Source of the DNA: Planctomycetota bacterium
Lineage (GTDB): Bacteria > Planctomycetota > PUPC01 > JACPCR01
Direction of reading: 5' to 3'
Assembly (NCBI GenBank): GCA_030740295.1
Contig: JASLXP010000077.1
Location: 1-40,586, forward strand
Length of the DNA stretch: 40,586 nucleotides
Positions 6,646 to 14,830 of the stretch are shown here, piece after piece. The notes under the pieces were generated by a model. That model saw nothing but the letters and a program-made list of their open reading frames with translations. It ran no database searches and had not been told where the DNA came from. Within the stretch, counting starts at the first letter, position 1. Every line of letters begins with the position of its first letter. A program made the position numbers and the translations under genes.

Positions 6646-9489
6646 GTGAGTGAATTAGAGATCAAGAACCACACCGTCAAAGAGCTTATTGGCAGCGGGC
6701 GGACCGGAGGCGTTTACAGGGGTATCCAGGATTCGCTCCAACGAGACGTGGCCATCAAGGTCATGAACCCAAAATTTCTTGCACATAAACCAGTTGTGGA
6801 AGAATTCCTGGAGAGATCACGAGCGGCCGCCAGCCTTTCGCACCCGAATATCATCAGCATCTACAATGTGGATCAGGATGACGACGAGACCATCTATTAC
6901 ACCATGGAATTCATGGCCGGCGGGTCACTCGATGACAGACTGCGGGAAGAGGGATCCATGCCGGTTTCTACGGCGGCCCGGTTGGCTCTGGGCGTCGCCA
7001 GAGCACTCGACGTTGGCAAGAAGAAGGAACAGTTTCACGGCAACCTGAAGACGTCCAAAATCCTCTTCATGGACGATGGCGAAACCTTCAAGCTATCCGG
7101 CGTCGGCCTTCTGCTCGGCGTGCTGGCTAAACACTCGGCCCGAAATCCCACGCCGTTCACCGCCCCCGAGGTCATCCAGTCCGAGCGCCCCGAAGATCAC
7201 CGTGCCGATTTATTCGCGCTGGGCGGATTGCTTTATGCCATGGTGGCCGGGGAAGAGTTTTTTGAGGGAGAGAGAGATCTTTGGAAGGCAAGCGGAAGCG
7301 GTCTGAAGCTTGTCAGGCCCAGCGAAATTGACAGCGACCTGCCACGTGAGCTTGACGACCTGATTCTCAAAATGATGTCCTTCGACCCGGAAGATCGTTT
7401 CCAGGAATACGAAGATCTCTACGACGCGCTCGAGGAGCTCATCGAGATAGGCAAGGAACTCGAATCCAAACCAAAGAAAAAAAAGAAGAAGAAGAAAAAG
7501 AAAAAGAAGAAGGCCACATCCGTCGACGAGCCAACCAAGAAAAAGAAAAAGAAGAAAACGGCTTCGCCTTCGGAAGAAGATGACGAAGAACCTACCTCGC
7601 CGACAAGGCCGATTGCCAAAACCACCAAAAAACTGGGATCTGGAAAGGCTGCCGCCATCGGTACTGCCACCAGAGCCGGTGGACGCAACGCGGCGGAGGC
7701 TGAAGCTCAGGATCAAGGCCTGCCGATTGGCAGCATGATGCTCGCTCTATGGTCTTTGATCCTGTTCTGCGCTATTGGGTATTGGTTCCTCTTTATGAAA
7801 GATGAAGGAGGAGAAGAGGGCGAAACCAACGGCGTCAATCTTGCACAGCCAACCGTTGCGACCACGTCCATTCCGAAAACCGGCGGCGGGCAAATCAAGC
7901 CATTGAAGTTGGCCAAGCTCGAAAACGCCGAGGAACGGGTTGAAGAGTTTATGGAATTCGCGCTCGAGCAGATTGCCAACCGCGGCACCAAATCAGTCCG
8001 TATCGTATCCGGCGGCGTCAACCGCATCTTCTACAGGCTCTACACACAGGTGAAGCAAGAAACCTCCAGGGATTTTGATCAGGGCAATTGCTTTGATGCG
8101 TTGTCCAAAGTCGTCTCCCTTCACGACAACCATGCAGAGACTCGGAAACAGAAGGAGGCCGCGCAATTCTATTTCGCGGTCGTGGTGAAACAGTTCGATA
8201 AGAAATTCGCCTCCGAGTCCAGGGCTATCATCGCCAAGGTACGGAATGACCAGCTCGACGCTGCCAGAAAGGCATACAAAGATCTCGGTGATCGCTTTGG
8301 AACCAGCCGCTGGAAGGAAAAAGCGCAGGCCCGCATCGCGCGACTCGACCAGCTCGAAGAGATCCGTTCCAGCGACGGCTCAAAGGATGCAGTCGCAGCC
8401 GCTTCGGCATTCAAGGGCCTCATCGGCAAAGCAGCCTCAAGAGCTACTCTCAGACGTTTCGACCATGCCAAGGCAGCCACCGCGTTCGAAGGGCTTATCA
8501 AGGACGCGCCGAACGCCGAATTGAAGGCGTTAGCGAAAACGCAGTTTGACGCCTACAAGCTCCAGGCCGAGGGGTTTGAACGTGCCGCACAGAACGTCAC
8601 CGCCGATGCCAAAAACAAAGGCATCAAATTCAGTGAGGGACGAATCAAGAACGCAGACGTCGTGGGCGCCAAACCGGACCAACTCACTCTCAAGATTCGA
8701 GGGCGGGATGGTGGGCAGATAGAAACAAGCATTCGCTTCGTAAAGATCGAGCCGGACAGGCTGCAGGAGACCCTGAGAAAATTCAAGCTCGATCCCCAGG
8801 CCACGGCCGGGCTTTACGTCTTCTGCGTGGAGAACGATCTGGCTGACCCGGCCGAAGAACTGAAGGAGATTGCCCTGGAGGAAGGCGACGACGCATTCAA
8901 GGAAAGCTTCAGCGCGTTCGTCGAGGCTCACTCTTCACTCAAAGAAAAGGGTGGCCTCACCGGAGCCGTCGACCGGTATGTCGGCGGGCTGGAAGCCCAG
9001 GATCTCTATCGGAAGGCCGTGACGGAACTGGCGCTCGGACAACAATCACAGGCCGAGCTCAGGCTCACAAAGATCATCAAAGAGTTTCCCGATTCTGACG
9101 TTGCCCCAAAGGCGAAGAAACTCGTCGACAGCAGCGATGAGGAAAATGAGATTAAGGTCGATGAAAACGACCTGATCATCGAAGGCGAGACGGAAGATCC
9201 CGGAAACGCGCCTGGCGGTTCCGGGAACAAACTGATCAATACCAGCGGTACCGGGGTCGCCAAGGCGGACAAACTCTACGCCGAAGCCATGACCCTCTAC
9301 AAAAAGGCCGCCCCCAACATGCCAAATTGGATGACCCACAACAAAGCTGCTCTGAGGAAGCTTGACCAGGCCATCAAGCTCTACGTCAGAGCGGCGATCA
9401 GAGACAAAGACAATACAAAGCTGGAAAACCGGATAGCCGAAGCGCAGCGAATCAAATACAACCTGAAAAAGACGCAAAGACTCGATTAA
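6646..9489 (+). CDS. Membrane-anchored Ser/Thr pseudokinase with polylysine linker and repeat-rich ectodomain
   Basis: This 947-residue protein starts at GTG 6646, preceded by AGAAGG. Residues about 10-270 are a protein kinase fold: glycine loop G16-S-G-R-T-G-G-V23, ATP-binding K38 in VAIKVM, and the FTAPEV activation-segment anchor (171-176). Catalysis looks lost. The HRD segment is HGNLK (131-135), with Asn in place of the catalytic Asp. DFG is replaced by G-V-G (152-154), removing the Mg-binding Asp. The alpha-C Glu position aligns with R57. A linker (about 276-307) holds runs of 13 and 7 lysines. One membrane segment (about 363-384) separates the kinase-like domain from about 560 residues of helical, TPR-like sequence. 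A role as scaffold or signal receiver is inferred. The binding partner is unknown. Confidence 0.88.
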   Translation: MSELEIKNHTVKELIGSGRTGGVYRGIQDSLQRDVAIKVMNPKFLAHKPVVEEFLERSRAAASLSHPNIISIYNVDQDDDETIYYTMEFMAGGSLDDRLREEGSMPVSTAARLALGVARALDVGKKKEQFHGNLKTSKILFMDDGETFKLSGVGLLLGVLAKHSARNPTPFTAPEVIQSERPEDHRADLFALGGLLYAMVAGEEFFEGERDLWKASGSGLKLVRPSEIDSDLPRELDDLILKMMSFDPEDRFQEYEDLYDALEELIEIGKELESKPKKKKKKKKKKKKKATSVDEPTKKKKKKKTASPSEEDDEEPTSPTRPIAKTTKKLGSGKAAAIGTATRAGGRNAAEAEAQDQGLPIGSMMLALWSLILFCAIGYWFLFMKDEGGEEGETNGVNLAQPTVATTSIPKTGGGQIKPLKLAKLENAEERVEEFMEFALEQIANRGTKSVRIVSGGVNRIFYRLYTQVKQETSRDFDQGNCFDALSKVVSLHDNHAETRKQKEAAQFYFAVVVKQFDKKFASESRAIIAKVRNDQLDAARKAYKDLGDRFGTSRWKEKAQARIARLDQLEEIRSSDGSKDAVAAASAFKGLIGKAASRATLRRFDHAKAATAFEGLIKDAPNAELKALAKTQFDAYKLQAEGFERAAQNVTADAKNKGIKFSEGRIKNADVVGAKPDQLTLKIRGRDGGQIETSIRFVKIEPDRLQETLRKFKLDPQATAGLYVFCVENDLADPAEELKEIALEEGDDAFKESFSAFVEAHSSLKEKGGLTGAVDRYVGGLEAQDLYRKAVTELALGQQSQAELRLTKIIKEFPDSDVAPKAKKLVDSSDEENEIKVDENDLIIEGETEDPGNAPGGSGNKLINTSGTGVAKADKLYAEAMTLYKKAAPNMPNWMTHNKAALRKLDQAIKLYVRAAIRDKDNTKLENRIAEAQRIKYNLKKTQRLD

Positions 9490-9522
9490 CCTGCACAAAA
9501 TCGCGAATCCAGAATAAGATGT

Positions 9523-9560
9523 AAGACCACGAGTCTTTCATGGCTCGTGGCTTATTTTTT
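9523..9560 (+). terminator. Rho-independent terminator after the pseudokinase gene
   Basis: CCACGAG (9527-9533) pairs with CTCGTGG (9544-9550) around a 10-base loop. CTTATTTTTT follows. The position, 33 bases after the stop codon at 9489, is right for an intrinsic terminator. Confidence 0.85.
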
Positions 9561-9907
9561 GGATTCAGATTCAGAGGGATTCAAGATTCGTTGACATTCT
9601 TTGGAGTGTGCGGACCAGTGGTCGCTTTCATTCCGTCTGTGCTGTTGAACTCTCGTGCCTGCCAGCGACTTAGTGCTGCTCGGCATCTTGGAGCCTCCTG
9701 AGATACTATGTCGTAAGTGATGCTCGGCCAATGTTGGAGTAACGGCTTTTTTAGCCGGGTTCTTTCTGCTGCCCGGCCCCGGCTAAAGCCGTTACTCCAA
9801 CAAGCACTGCAACCTGTATCTTTGATGATTTGCCCGACCGAGCTTGCGAGGTCAGTGGAGGGCTGAATCCTGAACCCGTTGAATCCTGAATCCAATTCGC
9901 TCACACC
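9561..9907. other. Intergenic spacer with nested repeats before aspS
   Basis: There is no credible gene here. The spacer holds the 69-bp palindrome at 9733-9801, listed separately. It also has short GGATTCA words at 9561-9590 and their complement TGAATCC, repeated three times at 9863-9893 just before aspS. A strong -10 for aspS was not identified. The aspS ATG has only a weak ribosome binding site. Confidence 0.6.
9733..9801. repeat. Palindromic intergenic repeat, copy 1 (complete)
   Basis: The left arm GTTGGAGTAACGGCTTTTTTAGCCGGG pairs with the right arm CCCCGGCTAAAGCC plus GTTACTCCAAC around a loop of about 17 bases. The left arm has three extra T residues. A diverged full copy lies at 36433-36495 and a half copy at 27694-27711, so this is a dispersed REP-like family. 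Confidence 0.8.
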
Positions 9908-11698
9908 ATGAAACTCAAACGTACACACACCTGCGGCCAGCTTCGTAAGGAAGACATCGGATCCGCCATCCAGCTCAACGGATGGGTCAACACCAGTCGC
10001 GACCATGGCGACCTCACATTCGTCGATATCAGAGACCGTTACGGCGTCACCCAGATTGTCTTCAATCCAAATCACAATCAGGAGGTCCATACCGGAGCGA
10101 AAGAACTGCGTTCCGAATTCGTGATCGCCATACGCGGTACCGTTGGCCCGCGGCTCGAAGGCAAAGAGAATCCGGATCTCGCGACAGGACAGATTGAGGT
10201 CCTCGTGGATGAGCTCGAGATTCTCAGCAAGGCTGACGTCCTCCCCATGGAGGTGGATGACTTTGCAGAAATCAGCACTGAAGTCCGTCTGAAGAACCGC
10301 CATCTCGATCTGCGCCGGCCCGGCATGCAGCAAAATCTCATGTTCCGGCACAAAGTTGTCCAGGCCACCCGCGAGTATTTCAATCGTCACGAGTTCCTCG
10401 ACATCGAAACCCCGATGCTCACCAAGAGCACTCCGGAAGGCGCTCGTGACTTCCTCGTCCCAAGCCGCCTCTCTCCCGGGGAATTCTTCGCCCTGCCGCA
10501 ATCGCCGCAGCTCTTCAAACAAGTGCTCATGTGTTCCGGGTACGACCGTTATTATCAGATCGTGAAGTGCTTCCGGGATGAAGACCTCCGTGCCGACCGC
10601 CAACCGGAATTTACGCAGATCGACGTCGAAATGGCCTTCGTCGATCAGGACGACATCATTGAATGTATCGAGGGCCTCATCACCGAAATCATGGCCCTCG
10701 CCGGGATCGAAGTGAAACCGCCATTCCCGCGATTGTCTTTTCAGGAATGTATGGACAAGTACGGGAACGACGCGCCCGACCTGCGATTCGGGCTCGAAAT
10801 TCAGGACGTATCCGACCTCGCGGCCAAAGCCGAATTCAAAGTCTTCAGCGGCACGATCGAAACCGGCGGGCAGGTCCGCGCCATCAATGCCAAAGGGGCA
10901 TCGGAGAACATTGCCCGCCGACAGCTCGACCGCTACACCGAATACGTCAAGGAATTCGGCGCCAAGGGACTCGCCTGGATGCGCGTCGAAGAGGACAAGG
11001 TGAATTCGCCCATCGCAAAGTTCTTCGAAGAAGACTTGCTCAATCAATTCCTCGAGCGGGTAAACGGTGAGGCCGGCGACGTGCTCTTCTTCGTTGCCGA
11101 CCAGCGCAAGGTCGTCGACCAATCCCTCAGCAATCTGAGGATGACCCTGGCAAAAGATCTGGATCTGATACCCGAAAACGAGTGGAACCTCTCGTGGGTC
11201 GTTGACTTCCCACTGGTCGAATGGGATGAAGATGAACAACGTTACGTTGCCCTCCATCATCCCTTCACCGCGCCCAAGCCGGAATACGTGGAATCACTCG
11301 ATGAAAACCCAGGCGACGCCATCGCCATCGCACACGACCTCAACCTTAACGGCAACGAAATAGCCGGAGGGAGCATTCGTATCCACGATCAGGACATCCA
11401 GAAGAAGATATTCGAGCTGCTCGGAATCGGCGAAGAAGAGGCAGAGCTGAAATTCGGTTTTCTGCTCTCGGCTCTGCGCCACGGGGCCCCGCCGCACGGT
11501 GGCATCGCCCTCGGTCTCGACCGCATTATCATGCTGCTCCAGGGCCTGGAGAGTATCCGTGACAGCATCGCCTTCCCGAAAACGCAAAAGGCCACGTGTC
11601 TTTTCACTCTGGCCCCGTCCGCAGTCTCAGACCGCCAGCTCCGTGAAGTGAGCATCCAGGCAGCCGGCAGCGCCGCCAAAGCGGATCAGCAGCAATAG
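9908..11698 (+). CDS. aspS: Aspartyl-tRNA synthetase
   Basis: This class IIb synthetase charges tRNA-Asp. At 596 residues it matches the bacterial type. The N-terminal OB-fold anticodon domain (about 1-110) opens with the typical RTHTCGQL. Motif 2 (FRDEDLRADRQPEFTQID) starts at about residue 222. The bacterial GAD insertion lies between motifs 2 and 3, and motif 3 (GLDRIIMLL) starts at about 536. Catalytic segments such as TKSTPEGARDFLVPSR are intact. Whether the enzyme is discriminating, or also charges tRNA-Asn for a GatCAB pathway, cannot be read from the window. The final residues are an Ala/Gln tail. It converges on the VWA gene after a 129-base spacer with no clear terminator. Confidence 0.97.
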   Translation: MKLKRTHTCGQLRKEDIGSAIQLNGWVNTSRDHGDLTFVDIRDRYGVTQIVFNPNHNQEVHTGAKELRSEFVIAIRGTVGPRLEGKENPDLATGQIEVLVDELEILSKADVLPMEVDDFAEISTEVRLKNRHLDLRRPGMQQNLMFRHKVVQATREYFNRHEFLDIETPMLTKSTPEGARDFLVPSRLSPGEFFALPQSPQLFKQVLMCSGYDRYYQIVKCFRDEDLRADRQPEFTQIDVEMAFVDQDDIIECIEGLITEIMALAGIEVKPPFPRLSFQECMDKYGNDAPDLRFGLEIQDVSDLAAKAEFKVFSGTIETGGQVRAINAKGASENIARRQLDRYTEYVKEFGAKGLAWMRVEEDKVNSPIAKFFEEDLLNQFLERVNGEAGDVLFFVADQRKVVDQSLSNLRMTLAKDLDLIPENEWNLSWVVDFPLVEWDEDEQRYVALHHPFTAPKPEYVESLDENPGDAIAIAHDLNLNGNEIAGGSIRIHDQDIQKKIFELLGIGEEEAELKFGFLLSALRHGAPPHGGIALGLDRIIMLLQGLESIRDSIAFPKTQKATCLFTLAPSAVSDRQLREVSIQAAGSAAKADQQQ

Positions 11699-11827
11699 CT
11701 GAGCTATCGGTTCATCAGTCTGAGAATGGCGCGTCAATGGCACCGACCCGTTTTGAGTCTTCACTTGATTGGCCTGCCTCCACATTGCAGTCGGCAGACA
11801 GGCTGGCAACCCGTCGCCACGGGCAAA

Positions 11828-14671
11828 TCAAACAAGATTGCGCCGCTTTCGGAACACCCACTCAACAACCAGCAGGCCCACTACCGCCGCGAGCATCCAC
11901 CATGTGTCCCACAGCTCATTAGACTCTTCGCGTTTGACTTCCTTCTCGTCGGTGGTGACCGCTTCCGGCAACTTAGCGTAATCGGGAAAATCGAAAAACT
12001 TGCCGCCCGTTTCTTCGCTGAGCCGCTCGAGGAAGGAACGGTTCTGCCGAATGTAGAGATTCTCCATGGTGGTTTCTTCAACCACTTCGAATTCCAGTTT
12101 GGCCTCCATCTCTACCCCTTCCAGCTCAGTGACGATCGGTTTAATGCGATAGCGGCCCGCGGGAAGCTCCCCCAGTTCGATCCGATAGCGACCGCCAACA
12201 TCGACCACCTGGTAGGGGATCTTTTTGTCAATTCTTTCTGAATCTGTTTCTTCTTCCGATTCCTTGACTTCAGTCGCCGGCTGGGCGTCTCCGTCGGGCG
12301 CATCCTCCTCCTCGTCGTCGCCTCCGATCGACTCCAGGTGGATGAAGCCCAGGCTGCTCTCCAGAGGCTTACCCTCCTCATCCATCAGTCTGATCTTGAC
12401 CTCCGCGTTTTCGGAAGTGGTCAGCTTGAGCTTATCCATGTGGAGCTTGGCGTATTTGCTCACGCCCTCGATTTTCTCGCTGGTAGCCCAGAGCAGGATC
12501 ATGCTCCAGTAGGCGTGGTGAAATTTCCAGCCGGAGCGATATCGCCAGCGCCAGAATTCATCGGAGGCCAGAAAGAGTGTCTTGCCCGTGCCGTACAATG
12601 AGGTGATTACGATAGGCAGACCTGTGTTGGAATCCTGCGCAAGGACGGCTGCGGTGGGCGTTTCAGCGATATCGTTGCGCGTCCAGTGGAGGCGCCCGTG
12701 GCCCGCGGGGTTGACGGGGCCTTTGTAAGGCCGGATGAAATCAGCCTCTTTACCTTCATCGGTCAGAGACATCTTCAGCGCTGCATGCTGGATGGAAATA
12801 CGGCGGGAAGGCTGTGCGGGGAGCAAGTCTTCGAGGGGTGTGTTCTGCCAGCTTCCGGGCAGGAAATTGGGTCCTGCAAGAAAGATGATCGTTCCAGAGC
12901 GATCCCGGACGAATGAGACCAGACGATCCATCTCTTCGCGCGTGAATGTCTCGGGAGGCAGATCCCCAAGAATGATGAGATCAAAATCATAGAGCGATTC
13001 TTCATCGGCTGGAAACTCACGGGCGCCGTCCCCGCGTTTGAGCTTCCGATCTTTAAGTGACGCGGTGAAGATGGTCCGCATTTTCTTCAAATCCATTCGC
13101 TTATCGCGACGCAGCATCATGTTGAGATAGCGGCTCTCCCAGCGAGGAAATTCATCCATGAAAAGCACGCGGATCTGTTCCTTGCGCACCCACATGTCGA
13201 GGGTGCGTTCGTTATTTTCAGGGATGGTGTCATCGGAAAGGAGCTCGACACGCTGCGGCGGTTTGCTGCCTTCGACTTTGAATTCCATTTTGAAATCGAA
13301 GCGGCCGAGCTCGTCGCGCTCTACGTCTTTTGGTACGTCCTGTTCTTCGATAATCTCATCGCCGGACATGACGCGGATTTTAATGTCGCCGTCGTGTTCG
13401 CCGACCATTTTCATTTTCATCTTCAGCGGCACTGTATCGCCATCAAAGGCCCTGGCCGGCAGCTCGGAGTTGAGGATGCCGATGTCCGGCGCGGGTTCGG
13501 GGATTCCTGTGGCAAGGGTGATTACCCGAAGATTCTTCTTTTTGAAAACATCGATCAGCTCCCCCTCGGCGGACGCGGAATTATCGCGCCCGTCAGTGAT
13601 GAGTATCACCTGCTCCATTTCTTCCTCATCAGGCAGATTGCTGAACAACCGGGTGAACTCGGCTGGAATATCGGTCTTCCGAATTTTGGCCTTCTGCAAG
13701 TGCTCGAGTTTGAAGTGCTTTTCCTTATCCAGCGCCTCTTCCTCGCCAAAAATATAGATCGGGCTCTTTTCATTTCTGTCCTCGAGCTCCGGCCGAATCG
13801 GCGCTTTTATGTCTTCCATCACGTGGAACAGAAGATCCATGCGACTGCTCTCAGTGACTCTCTCGATCGCCGGCTGAACGCGAGGATCGTCTGACTCCGC
13901 CAGTTCTTCATCAGCCCGTTCCTGATAGGCAGAGATGGACAGGAGAAATTCGTCTGCATCGCTTCGCCCCAACTCGATCTCGCGAGCGATACGTGCGTAA
14001 TCGCTGCCGGTCTGGACTTCCTTGTCTTCAACTTTTTCCCATGCCTTCTCGAGTGCTTCCCCGCGGCTTGAAACCGCTCGCATGGCTTCGGCTGCGGATT
14101 CTTTTGTGACCGAGTCCAGGAGAGCCAAATCTGCATCTTCATCTTCGAAGCGCTCGAGCATGTCTTCGAATTCTTCGGCGAGATCGATGAATTCGTCATA
14201 CCGATCTTCGATCGCATCGACCTCCTCGTCCTCGGGCTTGGCCTTGAACGTGAGTTTTTCAGCACCAACCGCTTCGAGCGCTTCATGGGCGTCCGGCAGT
14301 TGCCCTCCGAAGAATCTCTCGAACTTGAAACGGAGTTCTGAATCGAGCAATTCGAGCCGCTCGGCGAGCTCGACTTTGTCCGCCGCCTTACGATGACGAT
14401 CGGGGTACCACATGGATGCCGAGTTATCGATGAAAATCGGCACGGTCAGTGGGATGGTCTTGGAGAACTCGGTCTTCCACACCGGCTGCAGCAGGCAGAG
14501 CAGAAGGAGCGTTACCACCACCACACGAATGATGACCGCGGGCAGGACATTCTTCAGAGAAGTGAACGACCATTCCTTGCGATAGAAGAAAAGGATCGCA
14601 CCCACGATCAACGGCCAGGCCGCGATGACCCACCAGATGGAAACCGGGATGGCGAATATGAAATCACCCAC
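11828..14671 (-). CDS. Large membrane-anchored VWA protein with a charged helical insertion
   Basis: This is a 947-residue, likely inner-membrane protein and the last gene of the MoxR-DUF58-BatA-like-VWA module. Two N-terminal membrane segments (about 11-30 and 42-64) precede a VWA domain whose MIDAS is D82-N-S84-A-S86. The later MIDAS strand LITDGRDN does not appear until about 357-364. Between them lie about 210 residues of acidic, coiled-coil-prone sequence (about 120-330). After Ig-like sequence, a glutamine-amidotransferase-like fold is suggested at about 550-640 (FDLIILGDLPPETF). Its amidase residues are not evident. A C-terminal membrane segment (about 918-938) ends in RKRRNLV. The function is unknown; family context suggests an assembly or stress role with the MoxR ATPase. 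Confidence 0.85.
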   Translation of the reverse strand: MGDFIFAIPVSIWWVIAAWPLIVGAILFFYRKEWSFTSLKNVLPAVIIRVVVVTLLLLCLLQPVWKTEFSKTIPLTVPIFIDNSASMWYPDRHRKAADKVELAERLELLDSELRFKFERFFGGQLPDAHEALEAVGAEKLTFKAKPEDEEVDAIEDRYDEFIDLAEEFEDMLERFEDEDADLALLDSVTKESAAEAMRAVSSRGEALEKAWEKVEDKEVQTGSDYARIAREIELGRSDADEFLLSISAYQERADEELAESDDPRVQPAIERVTESSRMDLLFHVMEDIKAPIRPELEDRNEKSPIYIFGEEEALDKEKHFKLEHLQKAKIRKTDIPAEFTRLFSNLPDEEEMEQVILITDGRDNSASAEGELIDVFKKKNLRVITLATGIPEPAPDIGILNSELPARAFDGDTVPLKMKMKMVGEHDGDIKIRVMSGDEIIEEQDVPKDVERDELGRFDFKMEFKVEGSKPPQRVELLSDDTIPENNERTLDMWVRKEQIRVLFMDEFPRWESRYLNMMLRRDKRMDLKKMRTIFTASLKDRKLKRGDGAREFPADEESLYDFDLIILGDLPPETFTREEMDRLVSFVRDRSGTIIFLAGPNFLPGSWQNTPLEDLLPAQPSRRISIQHAALKMSLTDEGKEADFIRPYKGPVNPAGHGRLHWTRNDIAETPTAAVLAQDSNTGLPIVITSLYGTGKTLFLASDEFWRWRYRSGWKFHHAYWSMILLWATSEKIEGVSKYAKLHMDKLKLTTSENAEVKIRLMDEEGKPLESSLGFIHLESIGGDDEEEDAPDGDAQPATEVKESEEETDSERIDKKIPYQVVDVGGRYRIELGELPAGRYRIKPIVTELEGVEMEAKLEFEVVEETTMENLYIRQNRSFLERLSEETGGKFFDFPDYAKLPEAVTTDEKEVKREESNELWDTWWMLAAVVGLLVVEWVFRKRRNLV

Positions 14672-14727
14672 GGGTATCAGGAATCAGGAAAGGGGAATTT
14701 GAAATTGGAGGCGGCGATTTGTTGAGG

Positions 14728-14746
14728 CCACCGGCTCGACCGGTGG
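14728..14746. repeat. Short perfect hairpin between the two VWA genes
   Basis: CCACCGG-CTCGA-CCGGTGG is a perfect 7-bp stem in the 159-base gap between the BatA-like and VWA genes. There is no T-tract. It could mark mRNA processing or partial termination within the operon. Confidence 0.45.
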
Positions 14747-14830
14747 AGTTTCACGTTCTCAAAGTGTTGCGGCTTAGCGTTTCCCAAAATGTGAAAATCC
14801 ATCGAGTAAGCTGTCATGGAATCATAATAG

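Noticed and set aside
9581..11260. Minus-strand open frame of 559 codons opposite aspS
   Set aside because: It is a shadow of the clear aspS gene, has no recognisable domain, and runs into the palindromic spacer.
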